This document shows, one piece after another, positions 33,377 through 41,445 of a DNA stretch of 64,000 nucleotides. Source of the stretch: Tatumella saanichensis. GTDB taxonomy: Bacteria > Pseudomonadota > Gammaproteobacteria > Enterobacterales > Enterobacteriaceae. The stretch is from positions 79,649 to 143,648 of the forward strand of contig NZ_ATMI01000031.1 of NCBI RefSeq assembly GCF_000439375.1, in the 5' to 3' direction. The translations under genes and the position numbers were made by a program. Numbering within the stretch: the first letter of the stretch is position 1; the number at the start of each line of letters is the position of its first letter. The notes under the pieces were generated by a model. It was given only the letters and a program-made list of their open reading frames with translations. It made no database searches and had not been told where the DNA came from.

Positions 33377-34492
33377 TTATCTGAAACCTTCAGGGCAGCT
33401 GTAGTCCACGTCCTGATAACTGGCTTGGAATCCATCGCTCCTAGCCCCCGAGCGGATAGCGTCCCAAGTCTCTCGCAGAGGCCTACCCCGGCCTTTCCAG
33501 CGGTATGCACTGCTGAGATAGGCTTCAAATTTCCCTGGTCGAAAAAGAGTCTTAGGTCGCATATATTCGTACATCGATGTGTCGCGCCAGTGCTCGTTTT
33601 TATAATCCACAAGCAGCATCAGGTCTTCTTCACTGTGGTCTTCTCTAAGCCGGGCACGGATATTTTCTAAGCTGGAGCGTGACTTCTGAAAACGGGCCAT
33701 CGTCACACGGTTTAGGTAGTTCAGTACCCTAATGGCCTGTTCGGTGATCTCGGTTTCAACGTCAGGTTTCGACGAAACCGGACAAAGGGGTTTTAGATCT
33801 GTTGGATCTTGTTTTGAATTTACTGACGGTTCGGGTCCAGTTTTTGGACGGTGAGGATCCGTATTTTTTTGGTTTTCTGGACGTTCATATTTTGGACCCT
33901 GAGAGTCTGACGGTCCAGTTTTCAGACCTTCAGACTCTGACCGTCCAGATTTCGGCCCCTGAGGTTCTGACGGTCCGGTTTTCAGACCTTCAGACTCTGA
34001 TAGTCCAGATTTCAGCCCCTGAGGTTCTGACGGTCCAGTTTTCAGACCTTCAGACTCTGATAGTCCAGATTTCGGCCCCTGAGGTTCTGACGGTCCAGTT
34101 TTCAGACCTTCAGACTCTGATAGTCCAGATTTCGGCCCCTGGGGTTCTGACGGTTCAGTTTTAAGACCCTGAGGATTGTGCAGTGACCAATAGGCTTTCT
34201 CTGCCGCTTTACGCAGTTTCGGCACATTCAGAATATACAAGTTACTCATATTCCGCTGGCCCAGCCGCCGTTCCTGCCTCTCAAGCCATCCGCCCCTCAC
34301 CAACTCATTTATCAGAGAGATCACAGTGCTCCTTCCCGCACCCAACTGCCTTGAAATGGTCTCTATACCCGGAAAGGCTATCCCTTCATCACTGGCATAG
34401 TCCGCTAGCCGTAACATTATGAGTAGCTTGTTGCCCTTCAGTCCGGCAGCCGAACACCCGTCCCATACATACGCCGATAGTTTTACGCTCAT
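33377..34492 (-). CDS. Replication initiator-like protein with internal tandem repeat
   Basis: The 371-residue product has a winged helix-turn-helix at residues about 15-85 (GIAFPGIETISRQLGAGRS then LINELVRGGWLERQ), a long low-complexity repeat at residues about 110-205 (unit of 20 residues, GPSEPQGPKSGLSESEGLKT), and a C-terminal phage replication domain (ARLREDHSEEDLMLLVDYKN, RPKTLFRPGKFEAYL). It is the O-like gene of this phage. The DNA of the repeat may be the replication origin, as in lambda O. It ends just before the DUF968 gene. Confidence 0.8.
   Translation of the reverse strand: MSVKLSAYVWDGCSAAGLKGNKLLIMLRLADYASDEGIAFPGIETISRQLGAGRSTVISLINELVRGGWLERQERRLGQRNMSNLYILNVPKLRKAAEKAYWSLHNPQGLKTEPSEPQGPKSGLSESEGLKTGPSEPQGPKSGLSESEGLKTGPSEPQGLKSGLSESEGLKTGPSEPQGPKSGRSESEGLKTGPSDSQGPKYERPENQKNTDPHRPKTGPEPSVNSKQDPTDLKPLCPVSSKPDVETEITEQAIRVLNYLNRVTMARFQKSRSSLENIRARLREDHSEEDLMLLVDYKNEHWRDTSMYEYMRPKTLFRPGKFEAYLSSAYRWKGRGRPLRETWDAIRSGARSDGFQASYQDVDYSCPEGFR
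33901..34140. repeat. Four 60-bp tandem repeats, candidate replication origin iterons
   Basis: Four copies of a 60-base unit lie exactly in phase at 33901, 33961, 34021 and 34081; the last two are identical and the others differ by a few bases. Degenerate copies flank both ends (about 33871-33900 and 34141-34170). Each unit is built of two similar 30-base halves sharing GTCCAG and TTTC, so there are eight or more half-units. The array is within the replication gene and in its frame. Confidence 0.75.
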
Positions 34493-34496
34493 CGCC

Positions 34497-35210
34497 CTAT
34501 CCTCCCATCAATTCGGAAGCATAATGCTCAGCTATCCATTGGATGCCTTTGCCTGTTACCCTAGTCTGCACGTAATTGTGGCCAGTCTCAGCAGAGCCCG
34601 TTTTTACAGTAAATAACCCATCCCGCTGGCGCAGTGCGTGGGGCATTAAATTGCCAGACAAACGGAATAACACCTTGTCACGTAACAGTGTTTCAATCAT
34701 CGTGCGCTCAGGCATATTGAGAATTTTGGCGGTTTCTCTCAGGCTTTTGGCACCTTGGGCATCCATATAGTGATCAACAAAAGCTACCTTCTTAGCCGAG
34801 TCTTGTACTCTCTGTTCAAGCAGTGCGTTTCTCTCTGCCATATCCGCGGCCATTCGCAGTGCTTCTGGTAGTGTCTGAGGGACAATATTGCACCCAGATT
34901 CTAGCTCACGCAGTCGACGGATGATCTTCATTCTCAGTGAAACGCTATACCCTGTGATCAGACATTCGGTATGTTCCCGGTCGAGCTCATACTCCTTGTA
35001 AAGTTGCCCGTTCTGGGGGTGTATCCAAAAATGGATATACCCCTCCGTGGCCTCTCCAAGCTGCTCCAGCATGGCTTCGATATCACGTAGTACGTGACCA
35101 TGATATTTACCGGTAAGACGGGCGATTTCGCGACTACTTATCTTCACTTTGTGAATAACGGTCTGAGGAGGTAATGCCGGTACCGGCGTAGACTTCAGTG
35201 ATTTCTCCAT
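34497..35210 (-). CDS. Rha-type antirepressor with KilAC-like C-terminus
   Basis: The 237-residue product has an N-terminal Rha pattern (KISSREIARLTGKYHGHVLRD, with GQLYKEYELDREHTECLITG) and a C-terminal KilAC-like part (AKILNMPERTMIETLLRDKV, then VQTRVTGKGIQWIAEHY). Such proteins regulate the lytic switch or act as antirepressors. It is four bases upstream of the replication gene. Confidence 0.82.
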   Translation of the reverse strand: MEKSLKSTPVPALPPQTVIHKVKISSREIARLTGKYHGHVLRDIEAMLEQLGEATEGYIHFWIHPQNGQLYKEYELDREHTECLITGYSVSLRMKIIRRLRELESGCNIVPQTLPEALRMAADMAERNALLEQRVQDSAKKVAFVDHYMDAQGAKSLRETAKILNMPERTMIETLLRDKVLFRLSGNLMPHALRQRDGLFTVKTGSAETGHNYVQTRVTGKGIQWIAEHYASELMGG

Positions 35211-35374
35211 TTCAGCCCCCTCCGGTTAAACAGCTGAGCCATAGCAATAGCCCGCCCTTGATTACAAGGGATCCATTTCCCATGTAGCCGACGTTCGTAG
35301 TGATAGTGGGGTTTATCAGAAACTGAAGTGATCCGCAGACGCGGCAGATATTGACGTTCGGTGAGTGGCTTCAT
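35195..35374 (-). CDS. Small phage protein, 59 residues
   Basis: ATG at 35374 is preceded by GGAGAG. The product begins MKPLTERQYLPRLRITSVSD and goes on with YHYERRLHGKWIPCNQGRA; it overlaps the Rha gene start by 16 bases. It is basic and has no known domain. Compact coding between cro and Rha genes supports it as real. Confidence 0.55.
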   Translation of the reverse strand: MKPLTERQYLPRLRITSVSDKPHYHYERRLHGKWIPCNQGRAIAMAQLFNRRGLKWRNH

Positions 35375-35536
35375 GCGATACTCTCCATGTTCAGAGTGGT
35401 TCTCTGGTATCCGGTACGCCTCGATCCGGACATCTCCTTTGCCGATCAGTTATCGGCTAGTAGCGTAGTGTTCTCCTTTTTTCTGTCTCGAAATTTATCA
35501 GGCCCATTTGAGAATGCACCGACAGTCCTCTGGTGT

Positions 35537-35776
35537 TTACTGTGGGTTGCCAATCCTCAACTCTGGCCATAACTTTTCCCAATCATCCGGATGCAGCCCC
35601 TTACGACTGACCGCACCGTTGCTTTCCGACTCCAGCAATACGCAAAGAGCTGTACCAAGGGACTGATTACAGCTGATCGCTTTTCGAAGGTATGAAAGCG
35701 AGGTTTTGCACTTGGCAGCGTAATCACGCTGCCCGATAGGAGGTAGTGAGTTGAGATAAACTCTAAGCTCTTCCAT
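35537..35776 (-). CDS. Cro/YdaS-like repressor
   Basis: The 79-residue product has a helix-turn-helix with LPPIGQRDYAAKCKTSLSYL and ends in GLHPDDWEKLWPELR, the pattern of YdaS/Cro-type proteins of lambdoid prophages. It diverges from the cI gene and shares the operator region with it. As Cro it would favour the lytic cycle. Confidence 0.85.
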   Translation of the reverse strand: MEELRVYLNSLPPIGQRDYAAKCKTSLSYLRKAISCNQSLGTALCVLLESESNGAVSRKGLHPDDWEKLWPELRIGNPQ

Positions 35777-35797
35777 AAGAACTCCTTAGTAGAATAT

Positions 35798-35841
35798 GAG
35801 TATATACTCAAAAGTATATTTGTATCAATACTCGAAGGTCA
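35798..35841. promoter_or_regulatory. cI/cro operator region
   Basis: In the 101-base divergent gap the palindrome GAGTATATACTC (35798-35809) overlaps ATACT-CAAA-AGTAT (35804-35817), and a degenerate copy ATACT-CGAA-GGTCA lies at 35828-35841. The same motif recurs upstream of xis. These are probable CI and Cro binding sites. Confidence 0.65.
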
Positions 35842-35877
35842 TTTACCAATAAGTAAGGACTAGTAGAATCTAAGACT

Positions 35878-36564
35878 ATGAATACAGATAACATCCCCAA
35901 TATTTTTGAAGCGCGAAGACTGCGTCTTCAAAAATTAGTCAATGACTTTGAAACTCAACGTGCCTTTGCGGAGAAAGCAGGATTAGACACAACTGTCGTA
36001 TCACGAATGCTCTACCCAGCAGGAAAACCTAACAGACGTAACATCGGAGAAAAGGCTGCACGAGATATCGAAAGAGCACTAAACCTGCCTAGTGGCTGGA
36101 TGAATGGTTACGATCAAGATCACAATAATGAGCAGATAAAAAGTGTTTCGTGGAGTGTAAGCAAGCGATATCCAGTCATAGATTCATACCAAGCAGCCAA
36201 ATGGCCACTCTCTGCTAAAGAGTCATTACAACAACATCAAGGTGAATGGCTAGAGTCAGATGCAGCCATCATAGGAACAGCTTTTTGGTTAAGAATTGAA
36301 GATGAATCAATGACGGCACCTGCTGGCATAAGTATACCTGAAGGTACTTATGTCTTATTTGATACCGGTAGAACGGCTGTGAATGGCAATCTCATTGCTG
36401 TCCAAGTAGGAAAAGATAAGGTGGTAACTTTCAAAAAAATAATTTTTGATGGTGGAAAAAAATACCTTAAAGCTCTAAATCCTATTTGGCCTTCAATATT
36501 AGAAATAAAAAATAGTTATCGAATAATTGGTATTGCAATTGAAACAAAACTAAAGCTTCTATAG
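35878..36564 (+). CDS. cI: CI-like repressor, S24 peptidase family
   Basis: The 228-residue product has an N-terminal helix-turn-helix (QRAFAEKAGLDTTVVSRML) and a C-terminal S24 domain with serine at 144 (IEDESMTAPAG) and lysine at 186/187 (VVTFKKI). The usual Ala-Gly cleavage site, expected 38 residues before the serine as in lambda, reads Ala106-Ala107 here (SYQAAKWPLS). Autocleavage under RecA, and so induction, may be reduced. It is transcribed towards the EVE-HNH gene 19 bases downstream, xis and int. Confidence 0.88.
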   Translation: MNTDNIPNIFEARRLRLQKLVNDFETQRAFAEKAGLDTTVVSRMLYPAGKPNRRNIGEKAARDIERALNLPSGWMNGYDQDHNNEQIKSVSWSVSKRYPVIDSYQAAKWPLSAKESLQQHQGEWLESDAAIIGTAFWLRIEDESMTAPAGISIPEGTYVLFDTGRTAVNGNLIAVQVGKDKVVTFKKIIFDGGKKYLKALNPIWPSILEIKNSYRIIGIAIETKLKLL

Positions 36565-36583
36565 TTAGAGATAAGGATATTTA

Positions 36584-37519
36584 ATGAGCAAAATGAAAGC
36601 ATGGGCCTTTAAGGCGATTGATAAAAATGAGCTTATTTACCGAGGGAATAATGGATATGAAGGAGATCCTAAGTCGTCTTACTCGTATGATAACTATGTC
36701 GCTAATCATAAGCAAGTTAGAGAGGGTGACATTGCTCTAATATATAATAGGTCTTATATCATTGGTGTATCAAAAATAAATAATATAAAGGCATATGAAT
36801 CTTTAAAAGAAATAAACAAGTGCCCAGAACCTCAGTGTGATGCAAAAAAATTGAGAACTAGAACTAATAAGCATCCCGAGTGGCGGTGTAGTAATGGACA
36901 TGAGTTCACTACTCCCTTAAAGGTTAGCATCCCTGTAAAAAAGCATATCGCTTATTATTCAGATGATTTCATAGAAATTAAAGAGCCATATTTATTGTTA
37001 GAAAAAAATATTATTCGCCATAATAAGCAACTATCAATTCAGGAAGTTTATTTACCTTGGGCTCAAGGTTTTTTAGATAGAGAGCCACCATCAAAGTTTA
37101 ACGAAGAAAATAAAAATATATCATTTAATTCCGAAGATCTTAGAATGAGATTAAGCAGAATAATAAAAATGAGACGTGGACAAAAATCGTTCCGTGCTAA
37201 CTTATTAAATCACTCCCAAAATTGTGCAATCTCCGGTTGTAAAATAACCGAAATATTAGAGGCGGCGCATGTTTTTCCTTATAGAAATGAAACACATAAT
37301 CAAATTAGTAATGGTATATTGTTAAGATCAGACATTCATGGTTTATTTGACTTAGATTTCATTGCAATTCATCCAACAAAAAAAACCATCCACTTAAGTA
37401 CAGAGATAGTAAATAGTGAGTATAGCCATTTAGAAGGTGGAAAGATTAATACCAATCACGATATCTCTATAGAGGCTCTGAGATTCAGATGGGATATTTT
37501 TATCCAAAAAAATAATTAA
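36584..37519 (+). CDS. EVE-like / zinc / HNH protein, possible type IV restriction enzyme
   Basis: The 311-residue product has an N-terminal EVE/PUA-like part (MKAWAFKAIDKNELIY, then REGDIALIYNRSYIIGVSKI), a zinc ribbon-like set (Cys80, Cys85, Cys102, His106) and a C-terminal HNH_2 domain (CAISGCKITEILEAAHVFPY, with ISNGILLRSDIHGLFD; His229, Asn243, His252). EVE-HNH proteins are known to cut DNA with modified cytosine. It directly follows cI on the same strand, so it is probably made in the lysogen. The gene is much more AT-rich than the late genes, which suggests recent arrival. In e14 the modification-dependent enzyme McrA is also prophage cargo. Confidence 0.75.
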   Translation: MSKMKAWAFKAIDKNELIYRGNNGYEGDPKSSYSYDNYVANHKQVREGDIALIYNRSYIIGVSKINNIKAYESLKEINKCPEPQCDAKKLRTRTNKHPEWRCSNGHEFTTPLKVSIPVKKHIAYYSDDFIEIKEPYLLLEKNIIRHNKQLSIQEVYLPWAQGFLDREPPSKFNEENKNISFNSEDLRMRLSRIIKMRRGQKSFRANLLNHSQNCAISGCKITEILEAAHVFPYRNETHNQISNGILLRSDIHGLFDLDFIAIHPTKKTIHLSTEIVNSEYSHLEGGKINTNHDISIEALRFRWDIFIQKNN

Positions 37520-37528
37520 CATGGATAT

Positions 37529-37542
37529 ATACTCATAAGTAA
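37529..37542. promoter_or_regulatory. Operator-like site upstream of xis, copy 1
   Basis: ATACT-CATA-AGTAA matches the palindrome ATACT-N4-AGTAT of the cI/cro region except at the last base. It is located between the HNH gene and xis. Confidence 0.5.
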
Positions 37543-37607
37543 ATTTAAACAAAATACCTTTTGATACATAACCACCGTAATGATATAAAATACATTTGTT
37601 AATAGGA

Positions 37608-37621
37608 ATACTCACAAGTCT
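37608..37621. promoter_or_regulatory. Operator-like site upstream of xis, copy 2
   Basis: ATACT-CACA-AGTCT lies 17 bases before the xis start, near its ribosome binding site. With copy 1 it suggests that the CI or Cro protein directly controls xis and int. Confidence 0.5.
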
Positions 37622-37637
37622 ATTTTTAGGAGATCAA

Positions 37638-37889
37638 ATGCCAAGGATGATATCACTAACTGACTGGGCCAAAAAGGAATTCGGTAAACAATCCCCAAAG
37701 CCTCAGACCCTGTTTCTCTACGCCCGGAGAGGGATGATTAACCCCCTCGCGGTTAAAATGGGCCGCCGATGGATGGTAGACAAGGACGCCCGATTTATCG
37801 GGGAGGTCGCACGGCCGGTGGTTCCGCGAAACACCCATCCAAAGTTAAAAGGGATTATCGGTAATGGCCGCCAGAACCGGTGCGCATAA
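37638..37889 (+). CDS. xis: Excisionase, e14 Xis-like
   Basis: The 83-residue product begins MPRMISLTDWAKKEFGKQSP and has the winged-helix pattern ending GRRWMVDKDARFIGE, as in e14/lambda-type excisionases. AGGAGA precedes the ATG at 37638; the upstream in-frame ATG at 37596 is less likely. The 3' end overlaps int by 26 bases, the same arrangement as xis-int of e14. Confidence 0.87.
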   Translation: MPRMISLTDWAKKEFGKQSPKPQTLFLYARRGMINPLAVKMGRRWMVDKDARFIGEVARPVVPRNTHPKLKGIIGNGRQNRCA

Positions 37890-38994
37890 AGCCACGATCC
37901 CGAACCTCTATGCCAAACAGGATAAGCGGACTGGGAAAATATACTGGCAATACAAACAACCACTGACAGGCCGTTTCCATAGCTTGGGCGTCTGTATGAC
38001 GGAAGCTATCCAGATAGCTTCTGAGGCCAATGTGATATTTGCCGACCAGAGAGCACGCCAGTTGCTGCGCAGTGATGACTCCCTTTCTCAGGCATTTATT
38101 CTGCCCGAAGACACCACTGTCAGTGAGTGGCTGGAACGGTACAGGGTTATCCAGCAGGAACGGATGGAAGCTGGAGAACTGAAACCTGCCACCCTTAAGC
38201 AGAAGATGAATCCGTTGAAAGTCTTCACGGAGCATTTTGGCGGATTGCTTCTGAACAATATCACCGCCCTACACATCACCCAGATTATGGATGCCACTCG
38301 ACAGGATGGACGCGTTCGGCAGGCTCAGGTTTTCAGAATGGTACTGGTGGATGTGTTTAAAGAGGCCCAACACAACGGCATTGTTCCCCCGGGATTTAAT
38401 CCGGCCAAAGTAACCCGCCTACCGCATCATAAAGTGCAGCGTCAGCGTCTGAACCTTGAGGAGTGGCAAACGATATTCCGACAGGCGCAGAGCTTACAGC
38501 CTTATTTGCGGCGGGGAATGCTGCTGGCCATTGTGACCGGACAACGTATCGGGGATATCTGTAAGATGAAGTTCTCCGATATTTGGGATGGCTATCTGCA
38601 TATCATCCAGCAAAAGACCGCCAGTAAAGTCGCCATTCCCCTTTCCCTGCACTGCTCCGCCCTCGATATGTCACTGGAAGACGTAATTCTCGAATGCCGT
38701 GACGCAGTAAAAAGTGAGTTTCTAATTCACTATCTCCGTAACACATCACAGGTCTCACCCGGAGACCCGATTACCACCAGCAACCTCACAATGCTGTTCA
38801 GTCAAGCTAGAGACAACTGCGGCCTTAGCTGGGCAAAGAAAACCGCTCCCACCTTCCACGAACAACGTTCACTCGCCGAACGCCTGTACAGCGAACAAGG
38901 CGTGAACACCCAAAGGTTGCTCGGCCATAAATCACAGGCTATGACCGATAAATATCATGACGACCGAGGTAAAGACTGGGTGGTGGTTGGGTAG
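37864..38994 (+). CDS. int: Tyrosine integrase, e14 IntE-like
   Basis: The 376-residue product has an N-terminal arm-binding part (TIPNLYAKQDKRTGKIYWQY) and a catalytic domain with arginine in VTGQRIGDICKMKFSDIWDG, TFHEQRSLAERLYSEQG, LLGHKSQAMTDKYHDDRG (histidine-x-x-arginine, histidine, tyrosine nucleophile). It resembles E. coli e14 IntE over the whole length, which recombines at icd. The distance to icd is about 7 kb, filled by accessory genes. Confidence 0.92.
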   Translation: MAARTGAHKATIPNLYAKQDKRTGKIYWQYKQPLTGRFHSLGVCMTEAIQIASEANVIFADQRARQLLRSDDSLSQAFILPEDTTVSEWLERYRVIQQERMEAGELKPATLKQKMNPLKVFTEHFGGLLLNNITALHITQIMDATRQDGRVRQAQVFRMVLVDVFKEAQHNGIVPPGFNPAKVTRLPHHKVQRQRLNLEEWQTIFRQAQSLQPYLRRGMLLAIVTGQRIGDICKMKFSDIWDGYLHIIQQKTASKVAIPLSLHCSALDMSLEDVILECRDAVKSEFLIHYLRNTSQVSPGDPITTSNLTMLFSQARDNCGLSWAKKTAPTFHEQRSLAERLYSEQGVNTQRLLGHKSQAMTDKYHDDRGKDWVVVG

Positions 38995-39378
38995 TTGCCT
39001 ATTATTGATAAGGTCCGCTATGAGCGAATGATGGAATCTCTCAATTGTCCTTTCAGCCGATAGTGGTCTTAATTACTTTGCAGTTTTGTGTTTAAGGGGG
39101 CCGCTCACTCCTCCTACGACGAACTTATATAAGAATTTGTGGCTACAGGAAAAGTGGCGGTATGATTTCCAGAGACAACCCACCAATATCCTACGAAATT
39201 CGAGGCCTGTCATGCAGATATCATAATGATGTATAAGATGATGAGTTTGCCTAAAACTATTGGGGCATACCTCATAAGCAGCTATAAAAATGTATCTCGA
39301 CACATGTGGGTGGGTGAATTTCATACTATTTTTAGTCTATCAAAAAATGGCCACATTGATATTATGTGGCCGAAAGAA
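38995..39378. other. Gap between int and XRE-ImmA gene
   Basis: No supported gene was found. Short frames on both strands look like shadows. A terminator hairpin for the minus-strand gene is at 39342-39371. Confidence 0.5.
39342..39371 (-). terminator. Rho-independent terminator after XRE-ImmA gene
   Basis: On the minus strand GGCCACAT and ATGTGGCC form a perfect eight-base stem with a seven-base loop, followed by A and six T. It lies eight bases after the stop codon. Confidence 0.8.
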
Positions 39379-40593
39379 TCAATCATTTTGTTTCTTATAA
39401 CTAAAAATATTTACTACCTTATCAACAGAACTATTTTCATCACTTTTATTTTGTTGATTCTTAAGTCTGACCTTGGTTACCATATCCATTACCATCGATT
39501 CACTTAAGTAGCTTTTTGGCAGTGAGAAAATATCCTCTACATCTGTTCTGGACATACTCAACTCTTCAAGAAAACCCGCTTTAGTGAAAACATTCTCATC
39601 TAATAGCAACTTCACACAACGAGGTAACAACCTAACAGTCTCAGGCTTTCTTAAATCATCAAGTGGCTCACCTTTTCTCCAGCCTCTCGCCGAAACGCTT
39701 TTATAAAGTCGTTGATATTCTAGAGGAGAAATCAACTCTAGAGACTTAGCTCTATGTATCATTGCTTGCGCAGACATTCCCCAACGTCCTTTCAGAGAAA
39801 CGAAGTTCTCCAACGTAGGATAGGGTTGCAATTCAACCGAAAAGGATTCCTCAGGTAACATAAAACTAGCTGCAAATTTATTTGCCTGTTCCTCTATAGG
39901 TTTGAAATTAATGAGATCAAGTCGTTTGACGTAGCGATGCAGTACGATATGCCCGAGTTCATGAGCTGCATCAAAACGACTTCTATAATAATTTCCTTTA
40001 TCAGTTGCTAGTATTATGTATGGTCGGCGTTCTTCTTTATTCCATTGGGAATAACCATCCATCACAACGCTTCCTTGTTCAAATTGAGAACAAATAACAC
40101 CTGAGTTTTCAATTGTCAGAAGCAAATCTTTCACCGGGGAAATACCTAACCCCCAAATTTCGCGACACTTCGCAGCCATGATTTCAATCAGTTCATCATC
40201 GATAGCGCGATAATCATCAATTTCCAAAAATGGAATATTTACAGTAGGCAGGTCCAGAAATTCCTGCAAAAAACAACACCCTTCCTGTAGCCATTCCATA
40301 TAACGTTCTGAAGATGAGCATAAATCTTTGGCAGTACTTGCGAGAGTACGGAAGAACACTGGATTATTCTCTTTTTTGCCCGCAGGTTTTGTAAACCAAC
40401 TGACTGGACAATTTAAAACCTGTCCTAGCAAGGCTAGTACTTCAGCATCAGGAGAGTGACTCCCATTCTCCCATTTTGTTACAGTCGAAGGAGATCGATC
40501 AACCAAGCGACCGAGGTTGATTTTTGAAAGACCTCTTGCTTCACGAATTTGAGTTAATCTCTCAGATTGGAAGCCAGAAATACCCACTCTCAT
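39379..40593 (-). CDS. XRE helix-turn-helix fused to ImmA/IrrE metallopeptidase
   Basis: The 404-residue product starts with an XRE domain (RLTQIREARGLSKINLGRL, then SPSTVTKWENGSHSP) and has the zinc peptidase motif FDAAHELGHIVLHRY (HELGH) with AASFMLPEESFS behind it. XRE-ImmA proteins act as antitoxins or as proteases that cut a repressor. The gene follows the 222-residue gene by twelve bases and was probably co-transcribed with it. It sits between int and the IS, i.e. in the accessory zone next to icd. Confidence 0.85.
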   Translation of the reverse strand: MRVGISGFQSERLTQIREARGLSKINLGRLVDRSPSTVTKWENGSHSPDAEVLALLGQVLNCPVSWFTKPAGKKENNPVFFRTLASTAKDLCSSSERYMEWLQEGCCFLQEFLDLPTVNIPFLEIDDYRAIDDELIEIMAAKCREIWGLGISPVKDLLLTIENSGVICSQFEQGSVVMDGYSQWNKEERRPYIILATDKGNYYRSRFDAAHELGHIVLHRYVKRLDLINFKPIEEQANKFAASFMLPEESFSVELQPYPTLENFVSLKGRWGMSAQAMIHRAKSLELISPLEYQRLYKSVSARGWRKGEPLDDLRKPETVRLLPRCVKLLLDENVFTKAGFLEELSMSRTDVEDIFSLPKSYLSESMVMDMVTKVRLKNQQNKSDENSSVDKVVNIFSYKKQND

Positions 40594-40605
40594 ATAATCA
40601 CCAAA

Positions 40606-41274
40606 TTAACCTTCTTGTTCCTTAAGGCGTTTCTTGAGTACCGGAATCGCAATATCTGGAACAACAGATTCCCTTTCAATAGCGTATAACTCGAGGATCT
40701 CACTAATTGATTTATTATAGTGGTATCCATTTAAATTACTAAAAGGGACTACAACCCTTAAGTCTAACATTCTATCCTGATCAGACGATAAGGGAGGATT
40801 AATATTCAGCACCAATACGCCTAAGCTTCCTAACGTGTCAATGCCATTACTTGCCTCTTTATGTTCAAAAATATCAGGAGTATAACCTTCATAATCCTGA
40901 TTTAATGCGGCAATCAGTGAACGATGTTTAGCCGATTTAATTTTTTGTTCATCATGATTAAGTCCAATTCGACTAATACGAACGCCCTTGGAGCTAACGA
41001 TCACATAGTTTTCACCTTTTGGTTTAGTCTCAGCATCCATCCATTCATAGCCAGCACTTCTGGCCGCTCGACGAAAGGCACTATTAAGACTGTAGTGCCG
41101 CACCTGTGGCCTTAAACGTACAATTTCTGGACGCTCAAGCTTCAAAGAATCACCAGTAACAACATTCTGTGCCGCTAGATAGATTGCAGATGTTTCCTCT
41201 TGAAGATCAAGCCAGAACTCCCTGCGAAAAGCGTTAGTTAGAACACTGTCAATTTGCTTTTGTACATCTTCCAT
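40606..41274 (-). CDS. Unknown partner protein of XRE-ImmA
   Basis: The 222-residue protein starts MEDVQKQIDSVLTNAFRREF. Middle parts are RPQVRHYSLNSAFRRAARSA and YVIVSSKGVRISRIGLNHDE, which contain no known catalytic signature. Homologues next to XRE-ImmA genes exist by general impression, but no function is recognised. It is translated before the XRE-ImmA gene. It could be a toxin, a protease substrate or a sensor; this cannot be told from sequence. Confidence 0.6.
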   Translation of the reverse strand: MEDVQKQIDSVLTNAFRREFWLDLQEETSAIYLAAQNVVTGDSLKLERPEIVRLRPQVRHYSLNSAFRRAARSAGYEWMDAETKPKGENYVIVSSKGVRISRIGLNHDEQKIKSAKHRSLIAALNQDYEGYTPDIFEHKEASNGIDTLGSLGVLVLNINPPLSSDQDRMLDLRVVVPFSNLNGYHYNKSISEILELYAIERESVVPDIAIPVLKKRLKEQEG

Positions 41275-41414
41275 ACTATTTAGATACCCTGTTGCGTTAA
41301 GCAGATTTTATCTTAGTTTTTTTTCGTTTTGAGCGCAAGGCATGATTTAACAATCATTAGATAATGTGACATGCCTATTGAGTGTGATCGACCAGTTCTT
41401 CGTTGAGCACGGTA

Positions 41415-41438
41415 AGTGTCAAGGTAGTTGTCACCCCC
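41415..41438. repeat. IS left inverted repeat
   Basis: The 24 bases beginning AGTGTCAAGG pair with the right end of the element. The three-base mismatch block is at positions 8-10. Confidence 0.75.
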
Positions 41439-41445
41439 GGTTAAT

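Noticed and set aside
33901..34140. Repeat array resembling a CRISPR
   Set aside because: The units are contiguous, without unique spacers, and lie in frame in a coding sequence.
33802..34164. A plus-strand open frame with repeats opposite the replication gene
   Set aside because: It is the mirror of the 60-bp repeat in the minus-strand gene, has no ribosome binding site and no known family.
39226..39507. A plus-strand frame overlapping the terminator of the XRE-ImmA gene
   Set aside because: It crosses a terminator hairpin and runs antisense into a well supported gene.
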